Of a DNA stretch of 64,000 nucleotides, positions 35,546 to 44,086 are shown piece by piece. Source of the stretch: Roseiflexus sp. RS-1 (lineage in GTDB: Bacteria; Chloroflexota; Chloroflexia; Chloroflexales; Roseiflexaceae); the NCBI RefSeq assembly GCF_000016665.1, contig NC_009523.1, forward strand, positions 806,001-870,000, read 5' to 3'. Both the position numbers and the translations under genes were made by a program. The stretch's first letter is position 1; each line of letters begins with the position of its first letter. The notes under the pieces were generated by a model that saw only the letters and a list, made by a program, of their open reading frames with translations, searched no databases and was not told where the DNA came from.

Positions 35546-35782
35546 ATGCATATCCCAACACTTGACAAGAATTTGCCAATTACAGTTGATCCAAACATTG
35601 TAAGCGGCACCCCTGTTTTTCGGGGTACGCGTGTTCCTGTTCAGACCTTGTTCGACTACCTCGCAGATGGATACACGCTTGAGGAATTTCTCGATAATTT
35701 TCCCACGGTCAAACGTGAAGACGCGATTCAAATTCTTGAACAAGCCACACAGTATCTTCGTGTCGGAGCGGTGCAATCGTGA
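35546..35782 (+). CDS. DUF433 antitoxin-type protein (module 2)
   Basis: Protein of 78 aa with the DUF433 core GTPVFRGTRVPVQTLFDYL and a strong AAGGAGG ribosome site. It overlaps the following toxin gene by GTGA. Close paralogue of the protein at 3159-3374. It probably neutralises the DUF5615 partner and autorepresses via the shared upstream leader. Confidence 0.88.
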   Translation: MHIPTLDKNLPITVDPNIVSGTPVFRGTRVPVQTLFDYLADGYTLEEFLDNFPTVKREDAIQILEQATQYLRVGAVQS

Positions 35783-36087
35783 GGATTCTCATTGACGAGA
35801 GTTTGCCTCGCTACTTGAAACAGGTACTGGCGGAACATTCCGCCTTCACCGTACAAGAAATGGGTTGGGCAGGCATCAGAAACAGCGAATTGTTGGCAAA
35901 AGCCGAGTCCAACTTTGATGTGCTACTCACCGCCGACAAGAATTTGCGTTATCAGCAGAATTTGAGTGGTCTTGCGCTTGCCATCATCGTATTTCCTTCG
36001 AATAGGTTGAGTGTTGTCAAGACTTTAGCCCCGCAAGTAAAAGACGCATTGTCAGTTATCAGACAAGGGGAGATCATAGAACTCTAA
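35779..36087 (+). CDS. DUF5615 PIN-like toxin-type protein (module 2)
   Basis: Protein of 102 aa starting with GTG inside the antitoxin stop. It has ILIDESLPRYL and LLTADKNLRYQQN, the acidic PIN-like motifs, and NSELLAKAESNFDVL. Its TAA stop is formed by a TA target dinucleotide plus the first base of the IS at 36087, so the C-terminus may be shortened or altered; it is four residues shorter than the module-1 paralogue. Toxin activity is inferred. Confidence 0.85.
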   Translation: MRILIDESLPRYLKQVLAEHSAFTVQEMGWAGIRNSELLAKAESNFDVLLTADKNLRYQQNLSGLALAIIVFPSNRLSVVKTLAPQVKDALSVIRQGEIIEL

Positions 36088-36927
36088 GAGCGTGATCACA
36101 AACGAACATCTCGGATAGAGCCGATTCAGGAGCATTGCGATAGAATCGAGATAAAGGAAGGCCTCGCTTGATTCTGGGTTGCGGTTGTTGCGGCGAATAA
36201 TTATTCGCCGCAACAACCGATTGCGTCCCGCCCACGCAATCGAGCGTTCCACCACCCATCGCTTCGGAATAACGGCACATACCTTTTGTCCGGGCGGTTT
36301 TTCAATGACATTCAGGCGTATCGCCGTGTTCTTTTGCATCCATTCATCTCATCCTTGTTTCTACCCTTCATCCACACGAATCTCGTGCATCCGAGGAAAT
36401 GAGTGATGATGCGCGGCCAAAAGCCATTCCGCGCCTTCGTCATCCGAGATGTCTGCTGGATGCACGAGCACGCGCAGCAAGAACCCATTCGTATCAACCC
36501 AGAATTGCCGTTTGCGCCCGTTGACCTTTTTTCCCCCATCGTCGCCGTGCTCTCCGCCTGCTTCGGTCGTTTTGACTGATTGGAAGTCCAGGACGCTGAT
36601 GGATGGCTCCGGGTCGCGATCCAGCGCTTGTCGCGCCAGTTTCCGCAACGTATCATTGATGTTGACGAATGTTCCGTCACGATTCCATGGGTCGAAATAG
36701 GAGCGAACGGAACTCATCGGCGGAAAATCAGCCGGAAGCAGGCGCCATTGGCAGCCCCTGCGATGTTTGTACAGCAGTGCGTTGACGATTGCTCGCAGAT
36801 CGATGTCGGTCGGACGTCCACCCTTTGGCGACGTGACGGTGACGAGCGGCGCGATGGCGTCTCAGTGCGCATCGGTCAGATCGGTCGCATCATTTGTTGG
36901 AGAGAATCGACGCTCACGTTTCGGCAT
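36088..36927 (-). pseudogene. IS5-family DDE transposase with in-frame stops
   Basis: From ATG 36927 the frame gives MPKRERRFSPTND, then a stop where W is expected (TDAH-stop-DAI). It continues with KGGRPTDIDLRAIVNALLYK, LDFQSVKTTEAGGEHGDDGG (catalytic Asp region), and two more stops at about 36349-36363 (VDEG-stop-KQG-stop-DEW). It ends with IPKRWVVERSIAWAGRNR (catalytic Glu region). A 38-bp palindrome interrupts the C-terminal region. At least three nonsense codons make it inactive unless complemented in trans. Confidence 0.85.
36182..36219. repeat. 38-bp perfect palindrome inside the transposase gene
   Basis: Perfect dyad centred between 36200 and 36201, core GGCGAATAATTATTCGCC. It replaces the residues that normally follow AWAGRNR in this transposase group and keeps frame (LLRRIIIRRNN). 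The related IS fragment has the same dyad reduced to 22 bp (61372-61393). Confidence 0.85.
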
Positions 36928-37002
36928 GACAGATTACTCCCCATCAAAACGCCATGTTCGCTGTTATGATACCACAAATCCGGGTTTCTGATCGCCCTCT
37001 TA

Positions 37003-37038
37003 GATAGCCGAGGGCTTCAGCCCCACGGCTCGTTCGGT
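37003..37038 (+). repeat. central fragment of the 116-bp element at the IS boundary
   Basis: TAGCCGAGGGCTTCAGCCCC followed by ACGGCTCGT matches the middle of the 116-bp element and lies directly beside the IS right end. Confidence 0.65.
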
Positions 37039-37049
37039 ACACCGGCAGG

Positions 37050-37349
37050 CGACGGACACAATAGCCCCGCAGGGGCTTCCACGTGCTCAGGGAGGGCTTT
37101 AGCCCGCACGATCTCCCAGGCGAGCGACGGACACAATAGCCCCGCAGGGGCTTCCACGTGCTCAGGGAGGGCTTTAGCCCGCACGATCTCCCAGGCAGGC
37201 GACGGACACGATAGCCCCGCAGGGGCTTCCACGTGCTCAGGGAGGGCTTTAGCCCGCACGATCTCCCAGGCAGGCGACGGACACAATAGCCCCGCAGGGG
37301 CTTTCACGTGCTCAGGGAGGGCTTCAGCCCGCACGATCTCTGCTGGAAG
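37050..37349. repeat. 75-bp tandem repeat, four units
   Basis: Units begin CGACGGACAC at 37050, 37125, 37200 and 37275. They include AGCCCCGCAGGGGCT and GAGGGCTTTAGCCCGC hairpins. The period is 25 codons, so a leftward frame (EIVRAKALPEHVEAPAGL repeated) stays open by arithmetic. Nothing else supports a gene. Bases 37350-37721 hold no gene apart from the palindromes below. Confidence 0.92.
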
Positions 37350-37520
37350 CAGACGCCTCGTGCAACATCCCTCCGCATGCTCCGCGTCTCCGCGTGCATC
37401 AGACCGGCTCATGCGGAGACGCGGAGGCATGGAGATGGGGAAATGACCATGCGCCGTGAGGGTGTTATAGCGGTTCTCACAAAGGTTGAACCCAATGGAC
37501 AAGGTTGCACACTCTACGGC

Positions 37521-37619
37521 GACCGAAATGAATTTCGGTCTACGAGCGGCGACTGAAATCAATTTCGGTCTACAAGAAGAATCGCGCGCCCCACGCGGTG
37601 ACCGAAATAAATTTTGGTC
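37521..37619. repeat. three 20-bp palindromes of the GACCGAAAT-NN-ATTTCGGTC type
   Basis: At 37521-37540 (GACCGAAATGAATTTCGGTC), 37551-37570 and 37600-37619, the last two with one or two changes, each followed by TAC. They look like empty versions of the site that the 116-bp element occupies at 5209-5344. Confidence 0.85.
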
Positions 37620-37721
37620 TACGCTCCGCCGGAAACGGGCGCCGCACGCGACACGGCGGATAGGAACGATGGTCAATGTTGCAGCAGACCGATACAGACG
37701 GCGAGGAGCGTGTATCCCGCG

Positions 37722-38075
37722 CTACGCCCGGCTATCGAACGTCTTCCGATACGGAATGTCGTTTGCGTCGAGCCAGCGCTGCACATCGTGGTAATCGCGG
37801 AACCGGTCGCGCAGAAGCGCCAGCAGTTCGGCGTTGCCACCGTCGCCGTGGGTGGCTGCGGGATCGCGGAGGAGCGTCAGCATCTGCGCCTTGTGTTCCG
37901 GTGCGACGTGCAGCAGGAATGCGACCTCGTTCCCGAAATGTTTCTCCGCCTGCGGGCTGTGGTCGTACAGTTCGATGATCAGGCTGCCGTCTGCCCCGGT
38001 GTACAGAAACGTCGCCGTTCCCGGCAGCCCGCCGCGCAGCGTGACTCGCTCTGGGTCTGGTGGTTGGGTGCGCAT
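37722..38075 (-). CDS. hypothetical protein, 117 aa
   Basis: No family recognised. The sequence has a beta-rich start (TATFLYTGADGSLIIELYDH) and a helical C-terminal half ending DVQRWLDANDIPYRKTF. I start at ATG 38075 because AGGAG lies 9 bases before it. An alternative ATG at 38156, overlapping the subtilase-FHA stop as TGATG, would give 27 more residues and translational coupling. It is the last gene of a five-gene leftward group. Confidence 0.65.
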   Translation of the reverse strand: MRTQPPDPERVTLRGGLPGTATFLYTGADGSLIIELYDHSPQAEKHFGNEVAFLLHVAPEHKAQMLTLLRDPAATHGDGGNAELLALLRDRFRDYHDVQRWLDANDIPYRKTFDSRA

Positions 38076-38155
38076 GTGCGCCATCTCCTGCGTGTGGAAG
38101 TCGGCTGATCCCCTGACGCATCCATTGGAAGCCACGAGGGGGTCATGCTCCGGCA

Positions 38156-39688
38156 TCACCCAAACCGCAATTGCGTCTGACCAACCTGGAGCACATCACC
38201 GCGACGCACCGGTGTTGGTTGGGTGATGCGAACGCCGTTGAGGTACGTACCGTGACTGCTGCCGGCGTCCGCCACCGTTACCTGGCGTCCATCGTTGCGC
38301 ACGATGGCGTGGCGCCGCGAAACGCTGCCGTCGCCGATCAGCACGATCTGACACTCTTCGCTGCGCCCGATCAGCATCTCTGCGCCGGCAAGCGAATAGG
38401 TGCGCGGTTGCGCAGCGCCCGCGATCACCATGAGTGTTCCCCAGGCGCCGGTTGGCGGTTGCGGTGCAGCAACGGGCGGCGGTCGGTAGGGTTGCGGCGG
38501 CGTGGGCGCAGGCGGCGGCGTATAGACCGGCACAGACGCCGGCACCGGAGCAGGAGTCGGCGCACGTCGCCGCCCCCCCCGGATAAACGTGAGTGTCATT
38601 ATCACCAATGCCAGCACAATGCCACATATGCAGAGCGCCAGAAGACCAAGGATCGACTCGCTGCGCACCGTTGATGGAGATGGCGCTGGCTGCGGCGCGG
38701 ATTCCGCTGGCGGACCGCCAAACGACTTGCAGGCATCGATCCGTCCCGTCCCCAGTTCAAATCGAGGATTCAGGTCGCGGATGTTCGTAGCGTTTGAGCG
38801 GATGGTTTCGGCAACCTGCGCTGGGCTCCAATCGGGATTCGCCGAAAAGAGGAGCGCCGCCAGCGCCGCCACATACGGCGTTGCCTGCGAGGTGCCGCTC
38901 ATATAGTCGTAGTTACGCTGAAAACGTTCATCAGGCGGCAACCGATCGCTGGTCAGAAACACCTCGTAGGTTGGCATGGTGGAGAGGATATAGACCCCCG
39001 GCGCGCTGACCGCCACCCACGGACCGGAGTTGGAGAAGGGCGCCTTGCGGTCACGCTCATCGGTCGCAGCAACCACCAGCACGTCCGGGTTATCGACCGC
39101 AATTGCGTTCGGCAGAGGCACAGCATCATTCCCTGCCGCAACAACTACCAGCGCCCCTTGCTGCTGCGCATAGATGATGGCGTCATTAACAAGCGCCGAC
39201 GGTTCATCGGCGTTGAGGGTAAGGGTCGCGCCCAGGCTGAGATTGATCACTTTTGCGCCTTTATCGGCGGAAAAGCGGATACCACGGGCAATCGCGCGAT
39301 CCGAACCTCGACCACGTGCATCCATCACGCGCACTGGCAGAATGGTCACCCCTGGCGCCAGTCCCGCCACACCTTCATTGTTGTTGAGAACGGCGGCAAC
39401 AATACCCGCGACGTGCGTTCCGTGCCCGTGTTCATCACGCGGGTCGCTGTCATTATCGACAAAATCGTAGCCATCTGTGCGCAGTCGATCCACCAGATCG
39501 GGGTGTGTCGGATCAACCCCGCTATCCACAACGGCGACAATCACCTCCGCGCTTCCGGTCGTGCGATCCCAGGCGCAGAGTGCGCCGACTTTTCTCAGCG
39601 CCCACTGCCTGTCGAAACTCGGATCGTTGGGAGCAGATGGGGCGGCGAGCAGGATGATCGCCAGGGCAAGCAGAATGCGAAGCGACAT
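38156..39688 (-). CDS. membrane subtilase with C-terminal FHA domain
   Basis: Protein of 510 aa. Signal-like N-terminus (1-19). S8 protease with Asp55 (VVDSGVDPTH), His89 (GHGTHVAG) and Ser267 (SGTSQATPYVAA), all present. A membrane helix (about 344-368) and a Pro-rich linker (about 375-415) lead to a forkhead-associated domain (LIGRSEECQIVL, SVSRRHAIV, SHGTYLNG; about 425-510). FHA domains bind phosphothreonine, so an external protease is tied to a presumably cytoplasmic phosphopeptide reader. The Ser/Thr kinase at 26.8 kb is a candidate partner. No propeptide is obvious. Confidence 0.9.
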   Translation of the reverse strand: MSLRILLALAIILLAAPSAPNDPSFDRQWALRKVGALCAWDRTTGSAEVIVAVVDSGVDPTHPDLVDRLRTDGYDFVDNDSDPRDEHGHGTHVAGIVAAVLNNNEGVAGLAPGVTILPVRVMDARGRGSDRAIARGIRFSADKGAKVINLSLGATLTLNADEPSALVNDAIIYAQQQGALVVVAAGNDAVPLPNAIAVDNPDVLVVAATDERDRKAPFSNSGPWVAVSAPGVYILSTMPTYEVFLTSDRLPPDERFQRNYDYMSGTSQATPYVAALAALLFSANPDWSPAQVAETIRSNATNIRDLNPRFELGTGRIDACKSFGGPPAESAPQPAPSPSTVRSESILGLLALCICGIVLALVIMTLTFIRGGRRRAPTPAPVPASVPVYTPPPAPTPPQPYRPPPVAAPQPPTGAWGTLMVIAGAAQPRTYSLAGAEMLIGRSEECQIVLIGDGSVSRRHAIVRNDGRQVTVADAGSSHGTYLNGVRITQPTPVRRGDVLQVGQTQLRFG

Positions 39689-39691
39689 GAT

Positions 39692-40234
39692 CTATTGCTG
39701 TTCCGTTGCCGGCAGTTGCAGGCTGCGCAGATACCACGCCCCCTCCAGCAACACCAGTTCGAAAACGGTATCAAAAGGACGTTCACCCGAATACACCGTA
39801 CCGTAATCAACGGTGTAGCGCACAGTACCGGTCAACCGGACGTGCGCAATCGAGCCGTTATTGTCAAGCAGCGTATAGGTCTCATCATCGAATTGAAGGT
39901 CGGTGATGTACTCCATGTACGAGCGCAGTTCCGGGCTGATCTGTCGTTTGATATCGGTTGGCTCGATGTAGGAGAGCATCCGCGATACATCGCGCGCTTC
40001 AAGGGCAGCAACAAAGTTCTGCACTACCTGCACCGGTCGCGGGTCGCTCATCGGGTCAGGCGGACGGGTCAACCACCAGATCGCAAGCCCCGTCACAACC
40101 AGCGCAACCGCTCCGAGTGCAATGACATTCCACTGCGGTGCACGGCGACGCGGCGGCGGCGGCTCCGGCAGGGGCGGCAGCGGCGGCAGCGGACCGGTAT
40201 CAACTTTCTGGGATGATGTTTGTTCCTGGGTCAT
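39692..40234 (-). CDS. Pro-rich single-pass membrane protein with NTF2/DUF4878-like domain
   Basis: Protein of 180 aa. A cytoplasmic Pro-rich N-terminus (residues 14-32), a membrane helix (about 37-56) and an outer domain beginning PVQVVQNFVAALEARDVSRM, the helix typical of NTF2-like/DUF4878 folds. It overlaps the metallophosphoesterase gene by four bases and ends three bases before the subtilase-FHA start, so it is in the same operon. Function unknown. Confidence 0.8.
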   Translation of the reverse strand: MTQEQTSSQKVDTGPLPPLPPLPEPPPPRRRAPQWNVIALGAVALVVTGLAIWWLTRPPDPMSDPRPVQVVQNFVAALEARDVSRMLSYIEPTDIKRQISPELRSYMEYITDLQFDDETYTLLDNNGSIAHVRLTGTVRYTVDYGTVYSGERPFDTVFELVLLEGAWYLRSLQLPATEQQ

Positions 40235-41070
40235 ACGGCAGAGGGGTCATTGCTGCACTGACGAGCGGGTAAGCGCTCGCCGCGCCGCTGAAACTCATAC
40301 CTGGCGAACGGCTCAAACCTGCCGGTTGCCTCGACATAACCGCGTTGACTGATGTGAATGGTCGAGTCCTCGATGATAAGAACGTTGTAAGCGTTCTTTC
40401 CTCGCGTACCTTCCCGAATGCGCCGTGACGCGCTTGTGCCGCTCTGACAGACGATGAATTTCCTGGCAGTGCCGGCGACATCGACATACGCGACATGATG
40501 ATGCCCGCAGAGTAATACGTCCACCCCGCTGCGCTCAAGCATCTGCGTCACCTCGTCGGCGTTGCGAACGATACTGCGCTGCTCGCACCCCGGCGGGCGC
40601 ACCACACCATGGTGCAGCACAGCGATCTTGCAGACATCGTCAGGGTAACGGGCAAACCGGCGCTCCATCGCCTGCTGTTGGTCTGGATCGACGTATCCTC
40701 CGTCGATGGTCCAGCCGTAGGCGCTGTTGCCGCCGACAACTACCAGACCGGGGCGCTCGAACACCGGATTGAGATCGGATGAAATGTACCGCCGGTACCG
40801 GTCGAGCGGGCGGAAGAAGCGCTCGAAGAGGTGAAACAGGGGTACATCATGGTTGCCGGGAATGATCAGGCGCGGCTCAGGCAGACGTTGGAGGTACTGA
40901 ACGATCTGCTCCCACTGCGACGTAAAATCGGCGCGCTGCACCAGATCGCCGGAAACGATCACCAGATCGGGACGCAGGTCGTGTGCTTCGCGGGCAAGTT
41001 GCTCCGCTACCTGCGGATGAAACGTTCGCCCGGCATGCAGGTCGGAGATGTGCATCAGGACGGATCGCAC
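40231..41070 (-). CDS. calcineurin-like metallophosphoesterase
   Basis: Protein of 279 aa with the full metal-site series: ISDLHAG, VSGDLVQ, IPGNHDVPLF and LCGHHHVAY. This resembles the cyclic-nucleotide phosphodiesterase (CpdA/Icc) branch, but the substrate is open. Starts with GTG 41070, six bases after the 45-aa gene stop. Confidence 0.9.
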   Translation of the reverse strand: MRSVLMHISDLHAGRTFHPQVAEQLAREAHDLRPDLVIVSGDLVQRADFTSQWEQIVQYLQRLPEPRLIIPGNHDVPLFHLFERFFRPLDRYRRYISSDLNPVFERPGLVVVGGNSAYGWTIDGGYVDPDQQQAMERRFARYPDDVCKIAVLHHGVVRPPGCEQRSIVRNADEVTQMLERSGVDVLLCGHHHVAYVDVAGTARKFIVCQSGTSASRRIREGTRGKNAYNVLIIEDSTIHISQRGYVEATGRFEPFARYEFQRRGERLPARQCSNDPSAV

Positions 41071-41076
41071 GGAACG

Positions 41077-41214
41077 TTACTCTTTTGCAGGAGCGGTCTG
41101 TGCAGCGCGCGCTTTTTCCAGCGCCACATTGATAATCGCACGCGCGATCAGCGCCAGCTCGACGACCAGCGCGGCAATGAAGCCATACTTCACAATGTAG
41201 ACGACAGTCTCCAT
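41077..41214 (-). CDS. 45-aa small membrane protein
   Basis: METVVYIVKY, then GFIAALVVELALIARAIINV and a charged tail ending APAKE. One hydrophobic helix (about 5-32), ATG at 41214 with AGGAGG 7 bases upstream, stop TAA at 41077. It heads the operon with the metallophosphoesterase. Below usual length cut-offs but with strong ribosome site and composition. Family unknown. Confidence 0.72.
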   Translation of the reverse strand: METVVYIVKYGFIAALVVELALIARAIINVALEKARAAQTAPAKE

Positions 41215-41254
41215 GGCAACCTCCTGCTCATTCGTCTCATCCGGTTGGCTGGGA

Positions 41255-41293
41255 TTGTAGCATAAAATGTGCCGTTTGTGCCGGTGCTATAAT
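41255..41293. promoter_or_regulatory. divergent promoter region between the small-protein operon and the Nudix operon
   Basis: A perfect TATAAT on the plus strand (41288-41293) lies about 70 bases before the Nudix start. A TACAAT on the minus strand (41260-41255) lies about 40 bases before the 45-aa gene. The -35 words are weak in both directions. Confidence 0.45.
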
Positions 41294-41361
41294 GGCATCC
41301 TGGTTATTTTGCGTTATTGTCTCCGTACCAAACAGCGGGCGTCGTAAGGTGAGGGAGAGGT

Positions 41362-41832
41362 ATGACGATCAATTACACCGCCTGGCTGCGCAGTTATGTT
41401 GGTCATCAACGCCTGTTGCAACTTGCTGCGAGCGCGTTTATTCGAAATGATCGAGGGTACGTGCTGCTTGGGCAACGTTCTGACGTGATGCTCTGGGCGC
41501 CGCCGTCGGGCGTGGTGCAACTGGGGGAAACGCCGGCGCGCACGCTGGTGCGCGAAGTGCTGGAAGAAACCGGCTTGCACATTGTCGTTGAGCGCCTGAT
41601 CGGGTTGTATACCGGGCGCGATTTTGAGTGGACCTATCCCAACGGCGATCAGGCGCAGATCGTCAGCGCCTTCTTCGCATGCCGCGTCGTTGGCGGCATG
41701 CTGCAACCAGACCACGCCGAATTTGTGTCGCTCGACTATTACCCGCCTGACCGGTTGCCGCCGTTGATGCCGCGCTATGTGCGTATGCTGCGCGATGCGT
41801 TTGCCGGGCATACTGAGGCGATGTTCGATTAA
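41362..41832 (+). CDS. Nudix hydrolase
   Basis: Protein of 156 aa with a complete Nudix box (GVVQLGETPARTLVREVLEE followed by TGL, residues about 52-74). It hydrolyses a nucleoside diphosphate linked to another moiety, or a similar pyrophosphate; the substrate cannot be called. It lies four bases before a glycosyltransferase gene, which suggests a nucleotide-sugar link. Confidence 0.92.
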   Translation: MTINYTAWLRSYVGHQRLLQLAASAFIRNDRGYVLLGQRSDVMLWAPPSGVVQLGETPARTLVREVLEETGLHIVVERLIGLYTGRDFEWTYPNGDQAQIVSAFFACRVVGGMLQPDHAEFVSLDYYPPDRLPPLMPRYVRMLRDAFAGHTEAMFD

Positions 41833-41835
41833 ACG

Positions 41836-43284
41836 ATGAAACGTCTCGCTTACGCTTCGCCGGTCAATCCCGCACCGTCGGGCATTTCCGATTACAGCGA
41901 AGAGTTGCTGCCGTACCTCGGCATGTATGTTGACATCACGCTCTATGTCGAGGATGGGCTGCGCCCGACAAACCCACACCTTGCCCGGCATATCGAGATC
42001 CGCCCGGTCAGCCGCCTGGAACGCGACCATCGTCGCCGTCCGTTTGATGCAATCGTGTATCACATGGGCAACAGCCCGGCGCATGTCGGTATCTGGCGCG
42101 CATTGCAGCGCACCCCTGGCTTTGTCGTCCTGCACGATTTTGTGCTGCACCATTTTATGCTTCAGGAGATGGTGGCGTTGCGCGGGCAGATCGATCGCTA
42201 CCGCGCGGAAATGCGGCGACGGTACGGTGTAGAGGGGGCGCACGTGGCGGAACTGATGCTGCGTGGGCGCTTTCCTGCCGCAGCGTTCGATTTCCCGTTC
42301 TGCGAAGATGTGCTGGAACGCGCCATGGGCGTTCTGGCGCATAGCCGGTATGTGCTGGATCGAGTTGCGGCACTCAAGCCGGGGCTGCCGACCGTTCTCG
42401 TGTCGATGGGGATTCCGTTGCCGCCGTTCATCCCACGCAACGAAGCGCGCGCGCGGCTCGGTCTGCCGCACGATGATCTCATTCTGGCGTCGTTCGGGCA
42501 TATCAACCCGTATAAACGGCTGGAACCGGCGCTGCGCGCGTTGCGCGACCTGCGTGACATCCGCCCGGACGTGCGCTATCTGCTGGTCGGCAGCATCTCG
42601 CCGAACTACGATGCGCGGAGCGTTGTGGAACGTCTGGGGTTGACCGAAGCCGTTACTATCACCGGCTATGTGTCACGGACCGCATTCGAGGATTATGTTG
42701 CTGCCGCCGACATCTGCCTGAACCTGCGCCACCCGACGGCAGGCGAAACGTCTGCCAGCCTGCTGCGGTTGCTCGGCGCCGGACGACCCACCCTGGTGAC
42801 CGCTACCGGCGCCTTCACCGAATTGCCGCCAGGGGTCGCGGCGCAGGTCGATCCGGATGAATCGGAGAGTGACCTGATCCTGGCGTACTGTCGCCTGCTG
42901 GCGGAACGACCGGATATTGCCGCAGCGATGGGCGCTGCGGCGCGCGCGTATGTGGCGCGCTACCATACGCTCGAAGGCGCAGCACGCGGATATGCGATGT
43001 TTCTGGCGCATCAGTGCGGGTGGGGCGATGTGCGCCCGTTGCGCGCGACGCCGCTGTGGGACGTGGAAGCGCGCCACGTCGCCGAAGTGCGCACTGGCGA
43101 TCGGTCCGCTTCTCATCGGTTCGCCGATCATCCGCCGGTGCAGCAACCGGCGTCTGCATCCACGCCGTCGTCGCCGGTGCAGACTGTCGCCGGGGCGCTG
43201 GCGGAACTGGGGTTGACCGAGGACGACCGCGACGTTCTCGCAACGGTCGCGCGCGCCATGCACGAGACAGGAATGGTTCCTTAA
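41836..43284 (+). CDS. GT4-type glycosyltransferase
   Basis: Protein of 482 aa with two Rossmann-like halves. The N-terminus carries NPAPSGISDYSEELLPYL; the donor half carries LASFGHINPYKRLEPALRAL, LVGSISPNY, and an ADICLNLRHPTAGETSASLL segment that includes the GT4 acidic E. The C-terminal 50 residues are low-complexity. It transfers a sugar from a nucleotide donor; acceptor unknown. No signal peptide or membrane helix. Confidence 0.88.
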   Translation: MKRLAYASPVNPAPSGISDYSEELLPYLGMYVDITLYVEDGLRPTNPHLARHIEIRPVSRLERDHRRRPFDAIVYHMGNSPAHVGIWRALQRTPGFVVLHDFVLHHFMLQEMVALRGQIDRYRAEMRRRYGVEGAHVAELMLRGRFPAAAFDFPFCEDVLERAMGVLAHSRYVLDRVAALKPGLPTVLVSMGIPLPPFIPRNEARARLGLPHDDLILASFGHINPYKRLEPALRALRDLRDIRPDVRYLLVGSISPNYDARSVVERLGLTEAVTITGYVSRTAFEDYVAAADICLNLRHPTAGETSASLLRLLGAGRPTLVTATGAFTELPPGVAAQVDPDESESDLILAYCRLLAERPDIAAAMGAAARAYVARYHTLEGAARGYAMFLAHQCGWGDVRPLRATPLWDVEARHVAEVRTGDRSASHRFADHPPVQQPASASTPSSPVQTVAGALAELGLTEDDRDVLATVARAMHETGMVP

Positions 43285-43369
43285 CGCAACCTGTGCTACA
43301 CTATTTTGACAGACCTGCCAGAATCACGTACATCGACGTCGGATTGCCGATACGCTGGAGAAGAAGCTC

Positions 43370-43987
43370 ATGACCGTAGCCGCATACACGCCTCCAATGC
43401 GCCTGGTGATCGCGGGGGAAATGACCGATATCGACCTGAGCGTGATCCAGGGGATGTGGAGCGTTGAACAGTATGTGCGCCTGACCGATCACACGAACCG
43501 TCTCATCGAGTATTCGGATGGATGGATTGAGATCCTGCCCATGCCAACCGAACGACATCAGGCAATACTCGAGTGTTTGTTTCTCTTCTTTCGTGCATAT
43601 GCGGACAGTCATGGCGGGAAAGTGCGCTTTGCACCGCTGCGTCTGCTTGTGCGCGATGGGAAGTTTCGTGAACCGGATATCCTTCTGTTGCGCGACGCGC
43701 GTGATCCCCGCCGCCAGGACCGCTTCTGGCGCGGCGCCGATCTGGTCGCCGAAGTGGTCAGTGAAGACGACCCTGAGCGGGATACGCAGATCAAGCGGAT
43801 CGACTACGCCGAAGCTGGCATTCCTGAGTACTGGATCGTCAACCCGCTGGATGAAACGGTGACGGTGCTCACCCTGACCGATGGGTCCTACGTGGAATAT
43901 GGCGTCTTCCGGCGGGGCGACGAAGCGCGCTCGAAACTGCTCGACGGCTTTGCAGTACGCGTCGATGCGATCTTTGATGCGCAGTAA
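43370..43987 (+). CDS. Uma2-family (DUF820) PD-(D/E)XK-like protein, copy 1
   Basis: Protein of 205 aa. Motifs YSDGWIEILPMPT, FREPDILLL, DLVAEVVSEDD and YAEAGIPEYWIVNP are those of Uma2/DUF820, a restriction-endonuclease-like family expanded in cyanobacteria and Chloroflexota. Biological role unsettled. The neighbouring gene is a paralogue whose C-terminal 50 codons are almost identical in DNA. Confidence 0.9.
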   Translation: MTVAAYTPPMRLVIAGEMTDIDLSVIQGMWSVEQYVRLTDHTNRLIEYSDGWIEILPMPTERHQAILECLFLFFRAYADSHGGKVRFAPLRLLVRDGKFREPDILLLRDARDPRRQDRFWRGADLVAEVVSEDDPERDTQIKRIDYAEAGIPEYWIVNPLDETVTVLTLTDGSYVEYGVFRRGDEARSKLLDGFAVRVDAIFDAQ

Positions 43988-44086
43988 CCCGGTTCTGCGG
44001 CTGGCGGATGCCGATCAATTCCCTTTCCTTTCCAGCGCAGGCATACCGTGCACAGCCCGTATGAGCGGCATATGGAAGGAACGCCT

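Larger units (their letters stand above)
36087..37000 (-). mobile_element. IS5-type insertion sequence (IS427-like), 914 bp, decayed
   Basis: Imperfect terminal inverted repeats: left AGAGCGTGATCACAAAC, right (reverse complement) AGAGGGCGATCAGAAAC. The element is flanked by TA on both sides (36085-36086, 37001-37002), consistent with a TA target duplication. It carries one leftward transposase relic. A partial relative lies at 61269-61681 and a lone end at 3476. Confidence 0.85.

Noticed and set aside
35492-35776. 94-aa leftward ORF over the DUF433 gene
   Set aside because: Complementary-frame shadow of the DUF433 gene, which has family motifs and a strong ribosome site.
33852-37349. Possible CRISPR arrays because of regular repeats
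   Set aside because: Units are contiguous (154 bp and 75 bp) with no variable spacers, and repeat length is far outside CRISPR range.
37017-37676. 219-aa leftward ORF with four EIVRAKALPEHVEAPAGL repeats
   Set aside because: The 75-bp unit is 25 codons long, so the frame stays open automatically; no homology or start signal. It is treated as tandem repeat DNA.
41314-42501. 395-aa leftward ORF
   Set aside because: Antisense to the Nudix and glycosyltransferase genes, both of which have clear family motifs.
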